Below, piece after piece: positions 54,801 through 64,000 of a stretch of 64,000 nucleotides of DNA (positions are counted from its first letter, which is position 1; every line of letters begins with the position of its first letter). The stretch is from Adineta ricciae. Lineage: Eukaryota; Rotifera; Eurotatoria; Adinetida; Adinetidae. The notes under the pieces were generated by a model. It was not told the DNA's origin, made no database searches, and saw only the letters and a list, made by a program, of their open reading frames with translations. The translations under genes and the position numbers were made by a program. The DNA is taken from assembly GCA_905250025.1 (NCBI GenBank), contig CAJNOJ010000078.1, forward strand, positions 62,001 through 126,000, given 5' to 3'.

Positions 54801-56875
54801 AACACTTCATCTTATTACGAAGAATTATTCTCAATGAAATAATCACGTGTCAAACTTTTTAACATCGGAAATATTTCTAATTATACTTAATCTATTAATA
54901 CCAAACATCAACTTTTTATGTCGATGCCATTCCGAATTGCCATCATTAATTTATAGAGAACTACTAGATTTCAAATATCCCGCAAGAAATAAACTGGAAG
55001 CTTATATAGAAGTTTACAACTGACTTGTCGTGTGCTCTACGCGTTCTTTTCAACCACTATGGGATCAACACATATGTTCGTCGTTCTTATAATCTTTCTT
55101 GTTCTATCTTTTTTTGTGACTTTGATTTTCTTCTATCATTCTCTTCACACAATACTATTACGAACGAGATCACGGAAGTTTCTTGTTATTTGTTTAATAA
55201 TTATTAATTTTGTGCATGTAATCAATCTGTTTCTTATTAAACAACTTCGTTTTGTGATTGAAATCTCATCCTAGCAATCATCGAACTCAATATTTACCAC
55301 TTACGACATGTTCTTGACAATTTTTGTATGATGCATGAGGTAATATAACACATCATTTCGTTTTCTAATTCTTGATTGTAACAATCTGAGCCAACGAATA
55401 GTACAAATAATGTGAAAGGATACATTTTCCCAATCGTCGAAGTCCAGTTTAGAAAATAAATTTTGTCGTATATCAAATGTACAAACTCATATTTGGGATT
55501 AACCGATTTCTCAAAAACGATTTTCAAATTTCCACTTTATATTGACATAAAACATCAATAATTTCAAATAAATATATCTGTACACACACAGTGTACGGTA
55601 CCCCTAGTGAAATCCAGCATACATCATTTTACACTGCTTCGAATTCATACGAAATTTCGATATATTTATTTATGCATCCATTTGACAAGGAAATCATCCA
55701 AAGTAGCATCTTTCCTTTCAACTCATACCATCGATAGTGTGACTTCCCCTAGACATATGAGAAAAACTAAACCTAATTTCGGTTCAAAAGTGTAAATAGA
55801 TAAGGGTTTCCATCAGAATTAGTTTTCTGTGACATTTTTGGCTGTGCTCACTGTTTCTACTCACAAATAAGAATGCTAATACTATTCTCTGTTGAGAGCA
55901 GAAAGTAGCATCATAGTTTTCGGAGTTCTATCAGTCGATAGAAACCAGCAATAGTTTCCTTATAAGTAAAAGATAAAGTAAAGACCTTGTTTGTATAAGT
56001 ACTTTCTACGCTTGTATACTTTTGTACATTTTGCTTTTGAAAAGAAAGTGTATCAGTAAATCCATTGAAACTTATAGTTCTATCGAGCAACGGCTATGCT
56101 TTCCTAATCATTCGATCATGGATAATTCAATCGAAACTATCAACCTCCTTATGTATTTGCTACTCTTCTTTCATATTGTGATGCTCCAAGGTCAATTGAA
56201 CATTATCTGCTCAGTTTCATTTTCAGAAATCTACTTTTCAAATGTCATCTATGGCAATGGTATAATTATGGTATTTTTTATCACTGAAAAGTGTTGATAC
56301 AATTGGTGTATCCATTAGTTTCCCTGTTAAGAAAATGCTACTCCTGTTGATAGTTGAAATTCAAATATAGTCTTAGTTTGAGTAGGGAAAGGACTGCAGC
56401 AGGACGGACGTCGATTTATTACACTTCATGGTTCTCAAATTTTCATTTATAAGCGTTGGAACTTAGGTAGTATACCCGAGTTTCTCGTGACCTTATCTTG
56501 GCCACGCTACGACTAAAAATAGCAAAGTGTGTCACAAAACATATTCTAATTAAGTCGATTAGCATTAAAACTTCTGTAATTTATTCGAAAGAAAATGTTA
56601 ATTGCTAGCAAATCATCTATATTAGCACAAACGCTATTGATTATGACCACGAACAGGTCGTTGAATATCTTATTCATTGTGAATACGTCCGTTTTTTTCA
56701 TACAAAATTCGATTAAAACACGAAACAACAAAAGTCAAATGTACATTCATACACACTAACAAAACAAAACCAATTATCTGATTTATCCACATAATGTTAA
56801 TACCATTGAAATCAGTTCTTCGAGAATTTTTACACCCGACGGTGTAAACGCATGCTAAAAAACCAAGTTAACATA
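51821..56875. other. 5-kb gene-poor region
   Basis: No gene could be supported on either strand, in contrast with one gene per 2-3 kb elsewhere. Contents seen: a T-rich tract at 52010-52130, a 67-codon minus-strand frame at 52600-52803, a GAA repeat near 53336-53361, and a hydrophobic 80-codon frame at 55032-55274 with two possible membrane segments but no splice partners. It must include the glypican promoter at its left end and the WAPL 3' region at its right end. A non-coding RNA or a rapidly evolving intron-rich gene cannot be excluded. Confidence 0.5.
53336..53361. repeat. GAA trinucleotide repeat
   Basis: About eight to nine GAA units within a purine-rich stretch. Confidence 0.85.
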
Positions 56876-59374
56876 TCAGTCATTCAGAAAATTCTCAAAA
56901 TCAAGTGGTCTACATACGGACATGTGCATAAATACAAAGAATTTCTTGAGTATAAACGCCATCGTATCGAATTTTTTCTGTGGCATCAATTCGCGTATTT
57001 GAGAGATGTATGCGGTTCGATCTCGTAGTAGAATAACTGCGAGAATAACACCAGTAAATGCAGCAACGAACGTATTCTCCATATGTCCAGCAGCTTTCTG
57101 TAATGCTCGATTGAAATTGGCGCCATTTTCGTTCGTTGGCTTCTTGTCTGAATCTTCGTCAAAATCATCATCATTGACATCTTCCATCATCCAGTCATTT
57201 TCTTCGTGAGATTCAGCTCGTGCAGCCGATGATTCTTGTTCGCAGAACAGCTAAAATCAAAATTTTGTCTTTTCTCTGCAAGAAAAACTAAGTCGCCTTA
57301 CTTTCGCGAGGTATTCATAGATTTTTAAGGAATCATTACCAGGCATATTGTCTTCCATGAGACGTTTGTAGATATGTTTAGTGTTCTGTACAAGATTAAT
57401 TAACAAATTCAATGTCTAGAAGAGAAATCGATGAATCAAAACAACAACGATGAGTAGCACAAACCAGTGCGAGTGCATCGAATTTATCTTCACTATTAAA
57501 TGAACTTTTCTCGATTGTAACGAGCAAACGAAACAAATTGGAGAAGAATCGATCGTCGGATGTTAAACGATCACAATTGACATCTAGAAAACAGACGATT
57601 CTATTCAAACGAACTTCCTCATTTCCACTCACCACAATCATTGGTAAGAATAACAAGTATAGACATGATTGCTTTACATCCTTCACGAAATGTATCACAT
57701 GGATTAGGATCTTGCTCATTGCTTGTTGTCATACTGACACTCGCTGTTTTCGGCAATTCTTGCTGCAGCCAAACCAACGATAAATCGAGTAATCTTTAAG
57801 AGAAGTGATTATTCGAGAGAATGAACGAGTTCAAAGACAATTTTACTTGGATAATGAGTGAAATAATGAATATTGTTGACATTGAGCGATATACATGCGA
57901 TTGATATCCGTTGTCGATGACGACAAAATCGATTGTTCAGCATTTTCGTTGGAGAATTCTTCGAGCACATTGATAAATCGTGAAACTTTTTTGTAACGTA
58001 ATGAAAGATCAGTTAACGAATAACACTTGAAATCATCATTCGATAAATCTTGTACAATTGAATGAACTGAAAGAAATTGAATTTAAATCACATCGATACA
58101 CCAAGTCCTTTCTTACTTCCGTCGATGATTAAATCGAAACCACCCAGAGTACGTAAGTCGTTCTTCAAAGACTCTTTCAAGTTGTTATGAGAAAGATTAA
58201 CGAACGTTTCGAGAATGATATCACATGACTAAATTCCAAGAATTAATAAATCGAAACAAGAGAAAGAACAAGAAGTTTACGTTGAATCGTTGCTCGTAAA
58301 AGATTTGATCAGGTAATAATTTGTTATTAATGTTCAATATTCGTTCTTTCACCTTCTTATATTCCGGTTCGTTCACGTCTATTGACGAATTTTTCTTTAC
58401 GAGATCTAACATGAAATATATGCCACTGGAATTTAATCCCGTGGTTAGAATATCAGCTGAAAGGATGTAGAAAATGAACGTTGTGCATAAATTCAAACTC
58501 TAGAGAAAGCAAAAGAAGATCGTTTGAACAAAGAAGGTTTAATTTTCATACCGGGATATCCGGTGCATCTTTTAATAGTTCAAATACACGACGAAGTGTA
58601 TTGCTCGTACGTAAATGTGTACGAAATGAAGCTTTTGTGCATAATTCAGCAAATTTGACCACACTAAAGGGAGACGTTGTCTGAGAATTTCGATTCTAGG
58701 TTGACAATTACCTTAGACAACGATCGCTGAGTAGTTTTCCAGGTTGAAATCCAGTTAATAGGTATTCTATTTCGTCAATGTAACTTTGTGTTTCATCGAG
58801 TTCGGCACACGTAGTCGGTTGTCGAATCGTTGACACGATTGTCTGCATCTATGTAGTAGATGAGAAGAAAAAGCACGAATTGATCGAAATTTTCCAACCT
58901 GTTTCTGTTCGATTTTCGCTTTATTGATTGGAATGATTGGTCTTGTTGAAATTGTGGTCGTCGTTTTCGTTTCATGACTATCCAAATCGTATTCATCAGT
59001 ATTTCCACCGAAAAATGCTTTGTGATTCAATTGTGTTCGATTTGCCTAGAATAACGACAGTTGGAGCGAAATAAACAAATCGATCGTATCGGTCAAATTA
59101 CTTTGTAATTCGTACTGAAAATCTTTCTCGGTCCAGAGTAGATATTTTTCGTCAAAGCACGCTTTGCATGATTTAAAATAATCTTTTTCTTTCCTGTTGC
59201 TGTGGTGGCACCAGTATTAGTCGTAGTTGTTGCCGTTGTTTGATTAGTCACGCTTATTGTAGTCGAAATTGTACTCGGTATAGGGATCTCATTCGATATT
59301 TGTGTTGCTAATTGATCAATTTTATCAGTTGTACGCGATTTGGAATTGAAAAAGATTCCACGACGTGAAGACAT
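56876..59374 (-). CDS. WAPL: WAPL, cohesin release factor (short form)
   Basis: WAPL with PDS5 opens the SMC3-kleisin gate to release cohesin from chromatin. Multiple small exons run from MSSRRGIFFNSKSR (59374) to the stop at 56876. The conserved WAPL C-terminal HEAT-like domain is visible in order: DDIEYL-like DEIEYLLTGFQPGKLLSDRC (about 58800-58700), VVKFAELCTKASFRTHLRTS (about 58660), VFELLKDAPDIP, FDALALVCATHRCC (about 57460) and the terminal MENTFVAAFTGVILAVILL (about 57080-57020). The N-terminus is short (Thr-rich, about 100 residues) compared with vertebrate WAPL of about 1190 residues; no PDS5-binding FGF motifs were noticed. Total coding length is probably 650-700 codons. Exon limits were only partly traced. 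Confidence 0.88.
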
Positions 59375-59641
59375 CGCTTCTTTCGTACTCTATAGGAGCA
59401 AAGATTTAAAGCAATTATATAATGAATAATGTTCTTTGCTGTTTTGTTTATTACTTTGACAAATGATTTCGATTGGCTGAGCGATATGACCAATCGGATC
59501 CTAAGACATTAATAGATAGACGACACGCTGTACTTCTTCTCTCTCTCTCTCTGTCGTTAACCTAACCATTCAATGAGATTATTTTCTTTTTCGTTTTTAA
59601 TGAACATAACAAGGCAACAAGAAACGATCGTTTAGACGTTT

Positions 59642-60495
59642 TTAAGAAAATAGTCTCATCAGGCAAATTGCGACGAAAAGGACGTTGAATGACGAGACAT
59701 GAGATATGGCAGCGCGATCAGTAAACGCATTCTTATCGAGAAAATATCGAACACCAGCACGACATCGCATATCTCGATTAGCATTAACTGCACAACCATA
59801 TAAACCTCCAGGACATTCGCGGATGGCAGTTTTTTCGATGAAATCCATGAATAAAGTCAACTGAGCAATATCTTCTGCAACTGGCTGAGTCGAGCAGTTC
59901 GTTATATGTGCTAATGCGCATGTATAATAATCGTACGCATCTTTACACCATTTGGCTTTTTCATAAATTGACCAGTGTGGCTCAAAACGAACACGATTCT
60001 CAATCAATGGACTGCAATCTCTTCCAGCCTAATTTACCAATACGACATCATTCGTATATCATTTAGACAAAGTTCTCTTACTTTTTCCACATCACATATC
60101 GGCGTTGGCGTCGTTGTCGTTTGTACTGTCGTTGTCATAGCTGATCCTGGCGTTGTTAAACATCGATATTTTATAATAGCTGCTTCACTGATTCCAGCGC
60201 AGTATTTACTTGTTCGCCATGCATTGCGTTTTAATTGAGCATCCAGTGATTGCAATGCCGATGCATACTCCACCCGCATATCGCAACAATGCAGACGTTC
60301 ATTGATACAATCAGTATATGTTTTTCCTGCATCACAAAAGGCGAATAGTTGTTCTTTGGTGTACAGTTCTGATTTCATTAATTCTTCATCGTCTTTGGTT
60401 GGGCCAGGTGGACACTGTGAAGCTTTCAAGATTTCGCATTCATAACTCGTGGAAATCAGAAATAGGAACAACAAGAGATCATAGATCATCGTCAC
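59642..60495 (-). CDS. Secreted, probably GPI-anchored Cys-rich protein
   Basis: Two exons (60082-60495 and 59642-60028) with a 53-bp intron give 266 residues in phase 0. It has a signal peptide (MIYDLLLFLFLISTSYECEI), two homologous-looking Cys-rich halves separated by a Thr-rich linker (TTTVQTTTTPTP), and a hydrophobic C-terminus (HVSSFNVLFVAICLMRLFS) suited to GPI attachment. Recurrent motifs are CDAGKTYTDCINERLHCCD in the first half and CKDAYDYYTCALAHITNC in the second. The pattern recalls the nematode/insect T20D4.11-like or 27-kDa haemolymph secreted proteins, but I cannot assign a family with confidence. Confidence 0.75.
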
Positions 60496-60941
60496 TGATT
60501 GACTAGGAGAGAAAATCGATACAAATAAACTTCAATATGTACGAACTGGATTAAAACTAAGCTTGATCAATCGACCGGCGATAACCGCGTTCTATTGAAT
60601 GTTTATTTCTTGTCTATTCTTAATTACACATACATAATGTCGGAATTGAACTGATTAATCTTCGATAAAACTGTTTATTATATAACGAAATTCACGAACG
60701 GATTTATTTATCTTTTTTCTTCTTTTATACAAATCATAAGATGTCAAATAAAACTGAAAAAAGAAAACAGAATCTTTATCCCTAACATATTTGTTTGCAA
60801 TCTCTTCCAACCAACAATTAATCAGACAACGACAACAACATAAAGAGGAAGAAAAAGATAAAATGAGTATATAAGAATGAAACCAACAAAGAAGATGAAG
60901 ATAATCGAAATCATATTGATTCTTGATTTAATGTTTTTCTT
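60496..60941. other. Intergenic region between SAR1 3' end and the secreted protein gene
   Basis: About 450 bp of AT-rich sequence without coding potential. Both genes lie on the minus strand, so it contains the promoter of the left one and the 3' region of SAR1. Confidence 0.45.
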
Positions 60942-61838
60942 TCATAAATACTGTGAAAGCCAACGAAATGCTTCACCATAACCCTCCCGTCTTAGCACAC
61001 TGCACATAAATAGTTCCATTGGACGTCCGTTGATGTTTGCGCGAGGAACAGAGCCCTGAAAAAAAGCAGTTCAGATTCATTGAAATTAAGACAAAGAAAA
61101 CCTTTCTATACCTTTCCAGTCGTGGCAGTAGAAATACCGAGGACGTAGCGAAGTTCTTGTTCACTGACAGCTCCTGGTAGATCGATTTTATTACCAAGAA
61201 CTACAATTGGTGCATTCGCGACCTGTTCATCAGTTAATAAACTCTGAAAAGAGAGCGAAAGTTAAGAAGAGAAATTTGAATGAAATGAATACAAACATCG
61301 AGTTCAGCTTTAGCTTCAGCGAACCGACTTCGATCAACTGCATCGACAAGAAAAACTATTGAATCAACAGCCGGAAAATAGTCTTTCCATACACGACGAG
61401 CTACAACAAAGCGAATGCAACCCGATTTCTACACTCTAGCACACCTACCTTGAGCGTGACCACCTAAATCAAATGTTGTAAATTTCATATTTCCCATAAC
61501 TAGTTCTTCCGAAGCTGAAACAGACCAAATATTTTTCTCGCTCGAACAAAACTTCCATCAATTCATACTTGGATGTAACGTTGGCACATGTTGAGCTAGT
61601 CGATCATCTTTCAGCATATGTAATAGCGTTGTCTAAAGAATCAACTAGATACGAATATTTCCATTGACGAAGTCATACCTTTCCAGCATTATCAAGACCA
61701 AGAAATACTAGTTTTCCACTTTTCTTGTGTAAGCCTATATCATATAAGGAACAAAAGTCAATAAATCAATTGTGAATAACAAGGAAATATACCGAGTGCA
61801 GACAATATTCCGGTGAACCAGTCCCAGAGAAAACTCAT
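60942..61838 (-). CDS. SAR1: SAR1 small GTPase (COPII coat initiation)
   Basis: SAR1 recruits Sec23/24 to ER exit sites. Starting at ATG 61838 ([12 protein letters not shown], the amphipathic N-terminal helix typical of SAR1 rather than a myristoylated Arf), about six exons encode the whole GTPase: [19 protein letters not shown] (P-loop), [20 protein letters not shown] (switch I), FDLGGHAQ then [20 protein letters not shown] (switch II and interswitch), [12 protein letters not shown] (guanine specificity), TTGKGSVP, and the end [20 protein letters not shown]. The length of about 190 residues fits the family. The order of motifs and the H in DLGGH are as in functional SAR1. It is head-to-head with PGAP3, whose start is only 257 bp away. 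Confidence 0.95.
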
Positions 61839-62095
61839 GATATCAGGACGAACTTAAACAAACAATGGTCTTCGAAAAAGTAGAAAAGAAAAGCAGTATC
61901 CACACACGTAAGTAAGTACGTACTTTACAACAATACTCCTTTATGGTTCGCCATATGTACCAATCAACAGAAAAGCATTGTTTTTTTTCTGGTAAGCGAC
62001 ATCTTGCCAATCGATGATTTGTCTACACATCCAAATCAATTTCAGATGGTATACACACACTGTCACTCTCAATTCCTGACATATTGAAGTCATTA
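61839..62095. promoter_or_regulatory. Bidirectional promoter region between SAR1 and PGAP3
   Basis: 257 bp separate the divergent start codons of two secretory-pathway genes, so a shared promoter is likely. No specific element recognised. Confidence 0.5.
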
Positions 62096-63104
62096 ATGAT
62101 GATGTATTATATTTTACTCTTGGTTTTATCTCTGAATTTCGTTGTTTTTGCATCGCCTGGCGATAGACATTACCTCTATCGAGCATGTCTAAATCATTGC
62201 CAACAAATGAATTGTAGTACGCCGTTAGGTCTGCAGGAATTTCAAGTTAAACAGCCACTGTTCGAATATCTCACCCAATGGTCATGTCCAGATGAATGTG
62301 CCTATGAATGTATGTGGAAAACTGTTGATCACATGCAAGCAAACGGTCAGCCCGTTGTACAATTTCATGGTAATACTCGTTTCATTAGCGACATACGACC
62401 TTAGTTTCTGAATATTTTTAGGCAAATGGCCGTTTGCACGTTTTCTTGGTATCCAAGAACCAGCTTCGACATTCTTCTCGATTTTCAATTTCCTAGCAAA
62501 CTATCTATTTGGTTATGAACAGCTACGTCGTCATCTCCGCTACGGCATTCATCCACTCTATTCCATGTGGATCATTTTCTGTTTAATATCGATGAACGCC
62601 TGGATTTGGTCGACCATCTTTCACACACGTGATAAACCTCTAACAGAAACGCTGGATTATATCGCTGCAATATCCCTTGTCTTTGCACAATTCGTATGTT
62701 GTATTATTCGCGTTGGCTACCGAACGAGATTTATGCCCGCTGCTAAAATAGCATCATTGTTCGTATTCTGCTTCTTTCTTTATCATGCCTACTATTTACT
62801 ATTCGTTGATATGGATTTTGGCTATAATATGACTGTGAATATTCTTGTTGGCCTACTCAATGTGATCTGCTGGATTTTATGGGCAATATACAATTATGGG
62901 TTAGGCAAAACTTATGTGTGGCGTTGTATATTATCTGTGTCATTAACAATGGTTTTTGTTGCTTTTGAGTTAGCTGATTTTCCGCCAATTGCTTGGACAA
63001 TCGATGCCCATTCGATTTGGCATTTTTCAACGATTTTCCTACCTATTCTATGGTATCGTTTTGTTGTCGATGACTCACGATATCTACTTCTTCATACTCG
63101 ATAA
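62096..63104 (+). CDS. PGAP3: PGAP3 (PER1-like), GPI-anchor lipid remodelling protein
   Basis: Golgi/ER multi-pass protein that removes an unsaturated acyl chain from GPI anchors during fatty-acid remodelling. Two exons (62096-62369 and 62422-63104) give 318 residues with one in-frame phase-1 join. A signal peptide (MMMYYILLLVLSLNFVVF) precedes the luminal Cys-rich part (CLNHCQQMNCSTP, then WSCPDECAYECMW), the family signature QFHGKWPFARFLGIQEPAS, NAWIWSTIFHTRD (conserved His), and seven hydrophobic segments ending at DAHSIWHFSTI (second conserved His). Length and motif order match human PGAP3. The start is the first of three consecutive ATGs. It would act on the GPI anchors predicted for the glypican and possibly the Cys-rich protein in this window. 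Confidence 0.93.
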
Positions 63105-63341
63105 TAGTGCTAGACTTTTTTTTGTTACTATTTAAAAAATTTGCCAGATAGACAACTAAACGTGATATTTTATTCATTTTACCATGTGATACAGTGCTCA
63201 TTTCGACTTCCATCTAAGAATTGATGTATTTTCAAACATCTCATCCGTAAGTCTTACTATCGTTATTTGTTGTAGATGTAGTTTTATTTGTGATACTTTC
63301 TTGATAATAATAATAATAATAATCTGTATTTCCTGTGTCAT
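63105..63341. other. Short convergent 3' spacer with TAA repeat
   Basis: PGAP3 and the arrestin-like gene converge here. A run of about six ATA/TAA units lies near 63307-63323. Confidence 0.6.
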
Positions 63342-64000
63342 TTAGCAGAGTTCAGTCTTTGCTTGCTCAAGAATTTCATGGCATAGCGCTACGGGGATAT
63401 CAACTTGCCATAGATCGTCGGAATTTCCTAAATAAACTTTGAATTGTACCTTGTATTCAATTGTTAAATGGAATTGTGCTCGTTCATCACCTTGATCGTG
63501 TTTATATTTAAATGTTGGCGGTAGATAGACGTCCTCAGGAATATGTAATATAGCTTTGTTTCGGAATAGTTTTTGCGTTGAGAGCATCTCGTTAAAACAT
63601 TCGGTTGTATTTGTGATATCTTCTTGGTAAATATTTGACTCAACAAGATAGTAGATTCCTAAGCTAACGTCGATCTTATGAATGGATACTCCGGCTGGAT
63701 TTTGTAATTCGTAGAATAGACAAACGATATCGCCGAATTGATATGCTGAACGGTTAGTTTTGATTTGAAGTTTTGTCTGGTAGCCATCATTGGTAACCGG
63801 TCCGAAGACTAATGGCGCTAGGAGTGATGGATGATGGATCTGTGTTCGAGGTTGGATATGTAAGGGAAGTGAAGAGTAGACTCGAGATTTCGATGCTCGA
63901 TCGACTAAATTGAGGGAATATGATATCTGCGGAAAAGTATTTGATTGATTAAATGATGGTGGAAGACGTTCGGTTAAATGAATCTGAAATGTTTGTGAAG
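63342..64000 (-). CDS. Arrestin-fold protein (alpha-arrestin-like), 5' partial
   Basis: The minus-strand frame is open from the window edge to a stop at 63342, about 219 codons, so the start lies beyond 64000. Arrestin-type features: an N-lobe end (FQIHLTERLPPSFNQS, then ISYSLNLVDRAS), the interlobe switch to the C-lobe (APLVFGPV, then LQIKTNRSAYQFGDIVCLFY), GVSIHKIDVSLG, and a C-lobe HLTIEYKVQFKVYLG with a VDIPVALCHE end. This fits ARRDC/TXNIP-type trafficking adaptors. No PPxY motif is visible in this part. No internal intron is needed. The assignment rests on pattern recognition of the fold and should be treated as probable. Confidence 0.65.
   Translation of the reverse strand, partial: SQTFQIHLTERLPPSFNQSNTFPQISYSLNLVDRASKSRVYSSLPLHIQPRTQIHHPSLLAPLVFGPVTNDGYQTKLQIKTNRSAYQFGDIVCLFYELQNPAGVSIHKIDVSLGIYYLVESNIYQEDITNTTECFNEMLSTQKLFRNKAILHIPEDVYLPPTFKYKHDQGDERAQFHLTIEYKVQFKVYLGNSDDLWQVDIPVALCHEILEQAKTELC

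Noticed and set aside
55032-55274. Hydrophobic 80-codon frame with two possible membrane helices, possibly a receptor fragment
   Set aside because: T-rich DNA gives hydrophobic translations by chance; no flanking exons or conserved receptor motifs were found.
58767-59030. Additional frames within the WAPL gene
   Set aside because: Two frames are open over the same exon; only the one that joins to flanking WAPL exons is coding.

Overview
The window looks like animal nuclear DNA, most likely from a bdelloid rotifer. That is inference: AT-rich sequence, very short introns (about 45-65 bp) in nearly every gene, close gene packing on both strands, and an ADP-ribosyltransferase/tetratricopeptide (TPR) gene, a type commonly expanded in bdelloids. 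No prokaryotic operons, CRISPR arrays, rRNA or tRNA genes or transposons were recognised. There is a 46-base assembly gap at 6930-6975 and a single N near 21886.

Layout. 1-3598 (+): 3' part of a fasciclin (FAS1) domain protein with a glutamine-rich repeat. 3746-10045: a roughly 3.07 kb direct duplication carrying condensin subunit 2 (NCAPH) on the minus strand plus the start of the ART-TPR gene; the two copies meet exactly at the N gap, so this may be a tandem duplication or two haplotypes joined in assembly. 10029-12806 (+): the ART-TPR gene with ten exact 126-bp TPR units. 13937-14543 (-): adenylate kinase 6. 15421-19462 (+): AKNA-like coiled-coil protein. 19759-20974 (+): unknown 370-aa acidic protein. 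22410-22747 (+): an isolated lamin-tail exon. 23438-23901 (+): small unknown gene. 24396-27146 (+): two neighbouring single-pass membrane C-type lectin genes.

27481-33961 (+) holds the most striking locus: five tandem E2 ubiquitin-conjugating enzyme genes of the UBE2L3 type and at least one decayed copy. Three carry a lineage-specific acidic insert, one has lost an intron, and one has lost the HPN motif while keeping the cysteine. It is followed by VPS16 (34052-37860, +), then a 14-exon gene (39481-43973, +) that appears to join an intermediate-filament-like rod to a long acidic linker and two pairs of EF-hand-like units.

45124-46257 (-) contains an intron-rich unrecognised gene with a GC-AG intron. 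47729-48037 is a small nuclear-looking protein. 49258-51820 (-) is a glypican. 51.8-56.9 kb is gene-poor. The right end holds WAPL (56876-59374, -), a secreted Cys-rich protein (59642-60495, -), SAR1 (60942-61838, -) head-to-head with PGAP3 (62096-63104, +), and the 3' part of an arrestin-fold gene (63342-64000, -).

The genes do not form one pathway. Several are housekeeping cell-biology genes (condensin, cohesin release, COPII, HOPS/CORVET, GPI remodelling). The ART-TPR, E2, lectin and filament/EF-hand genes look lineage-specific.
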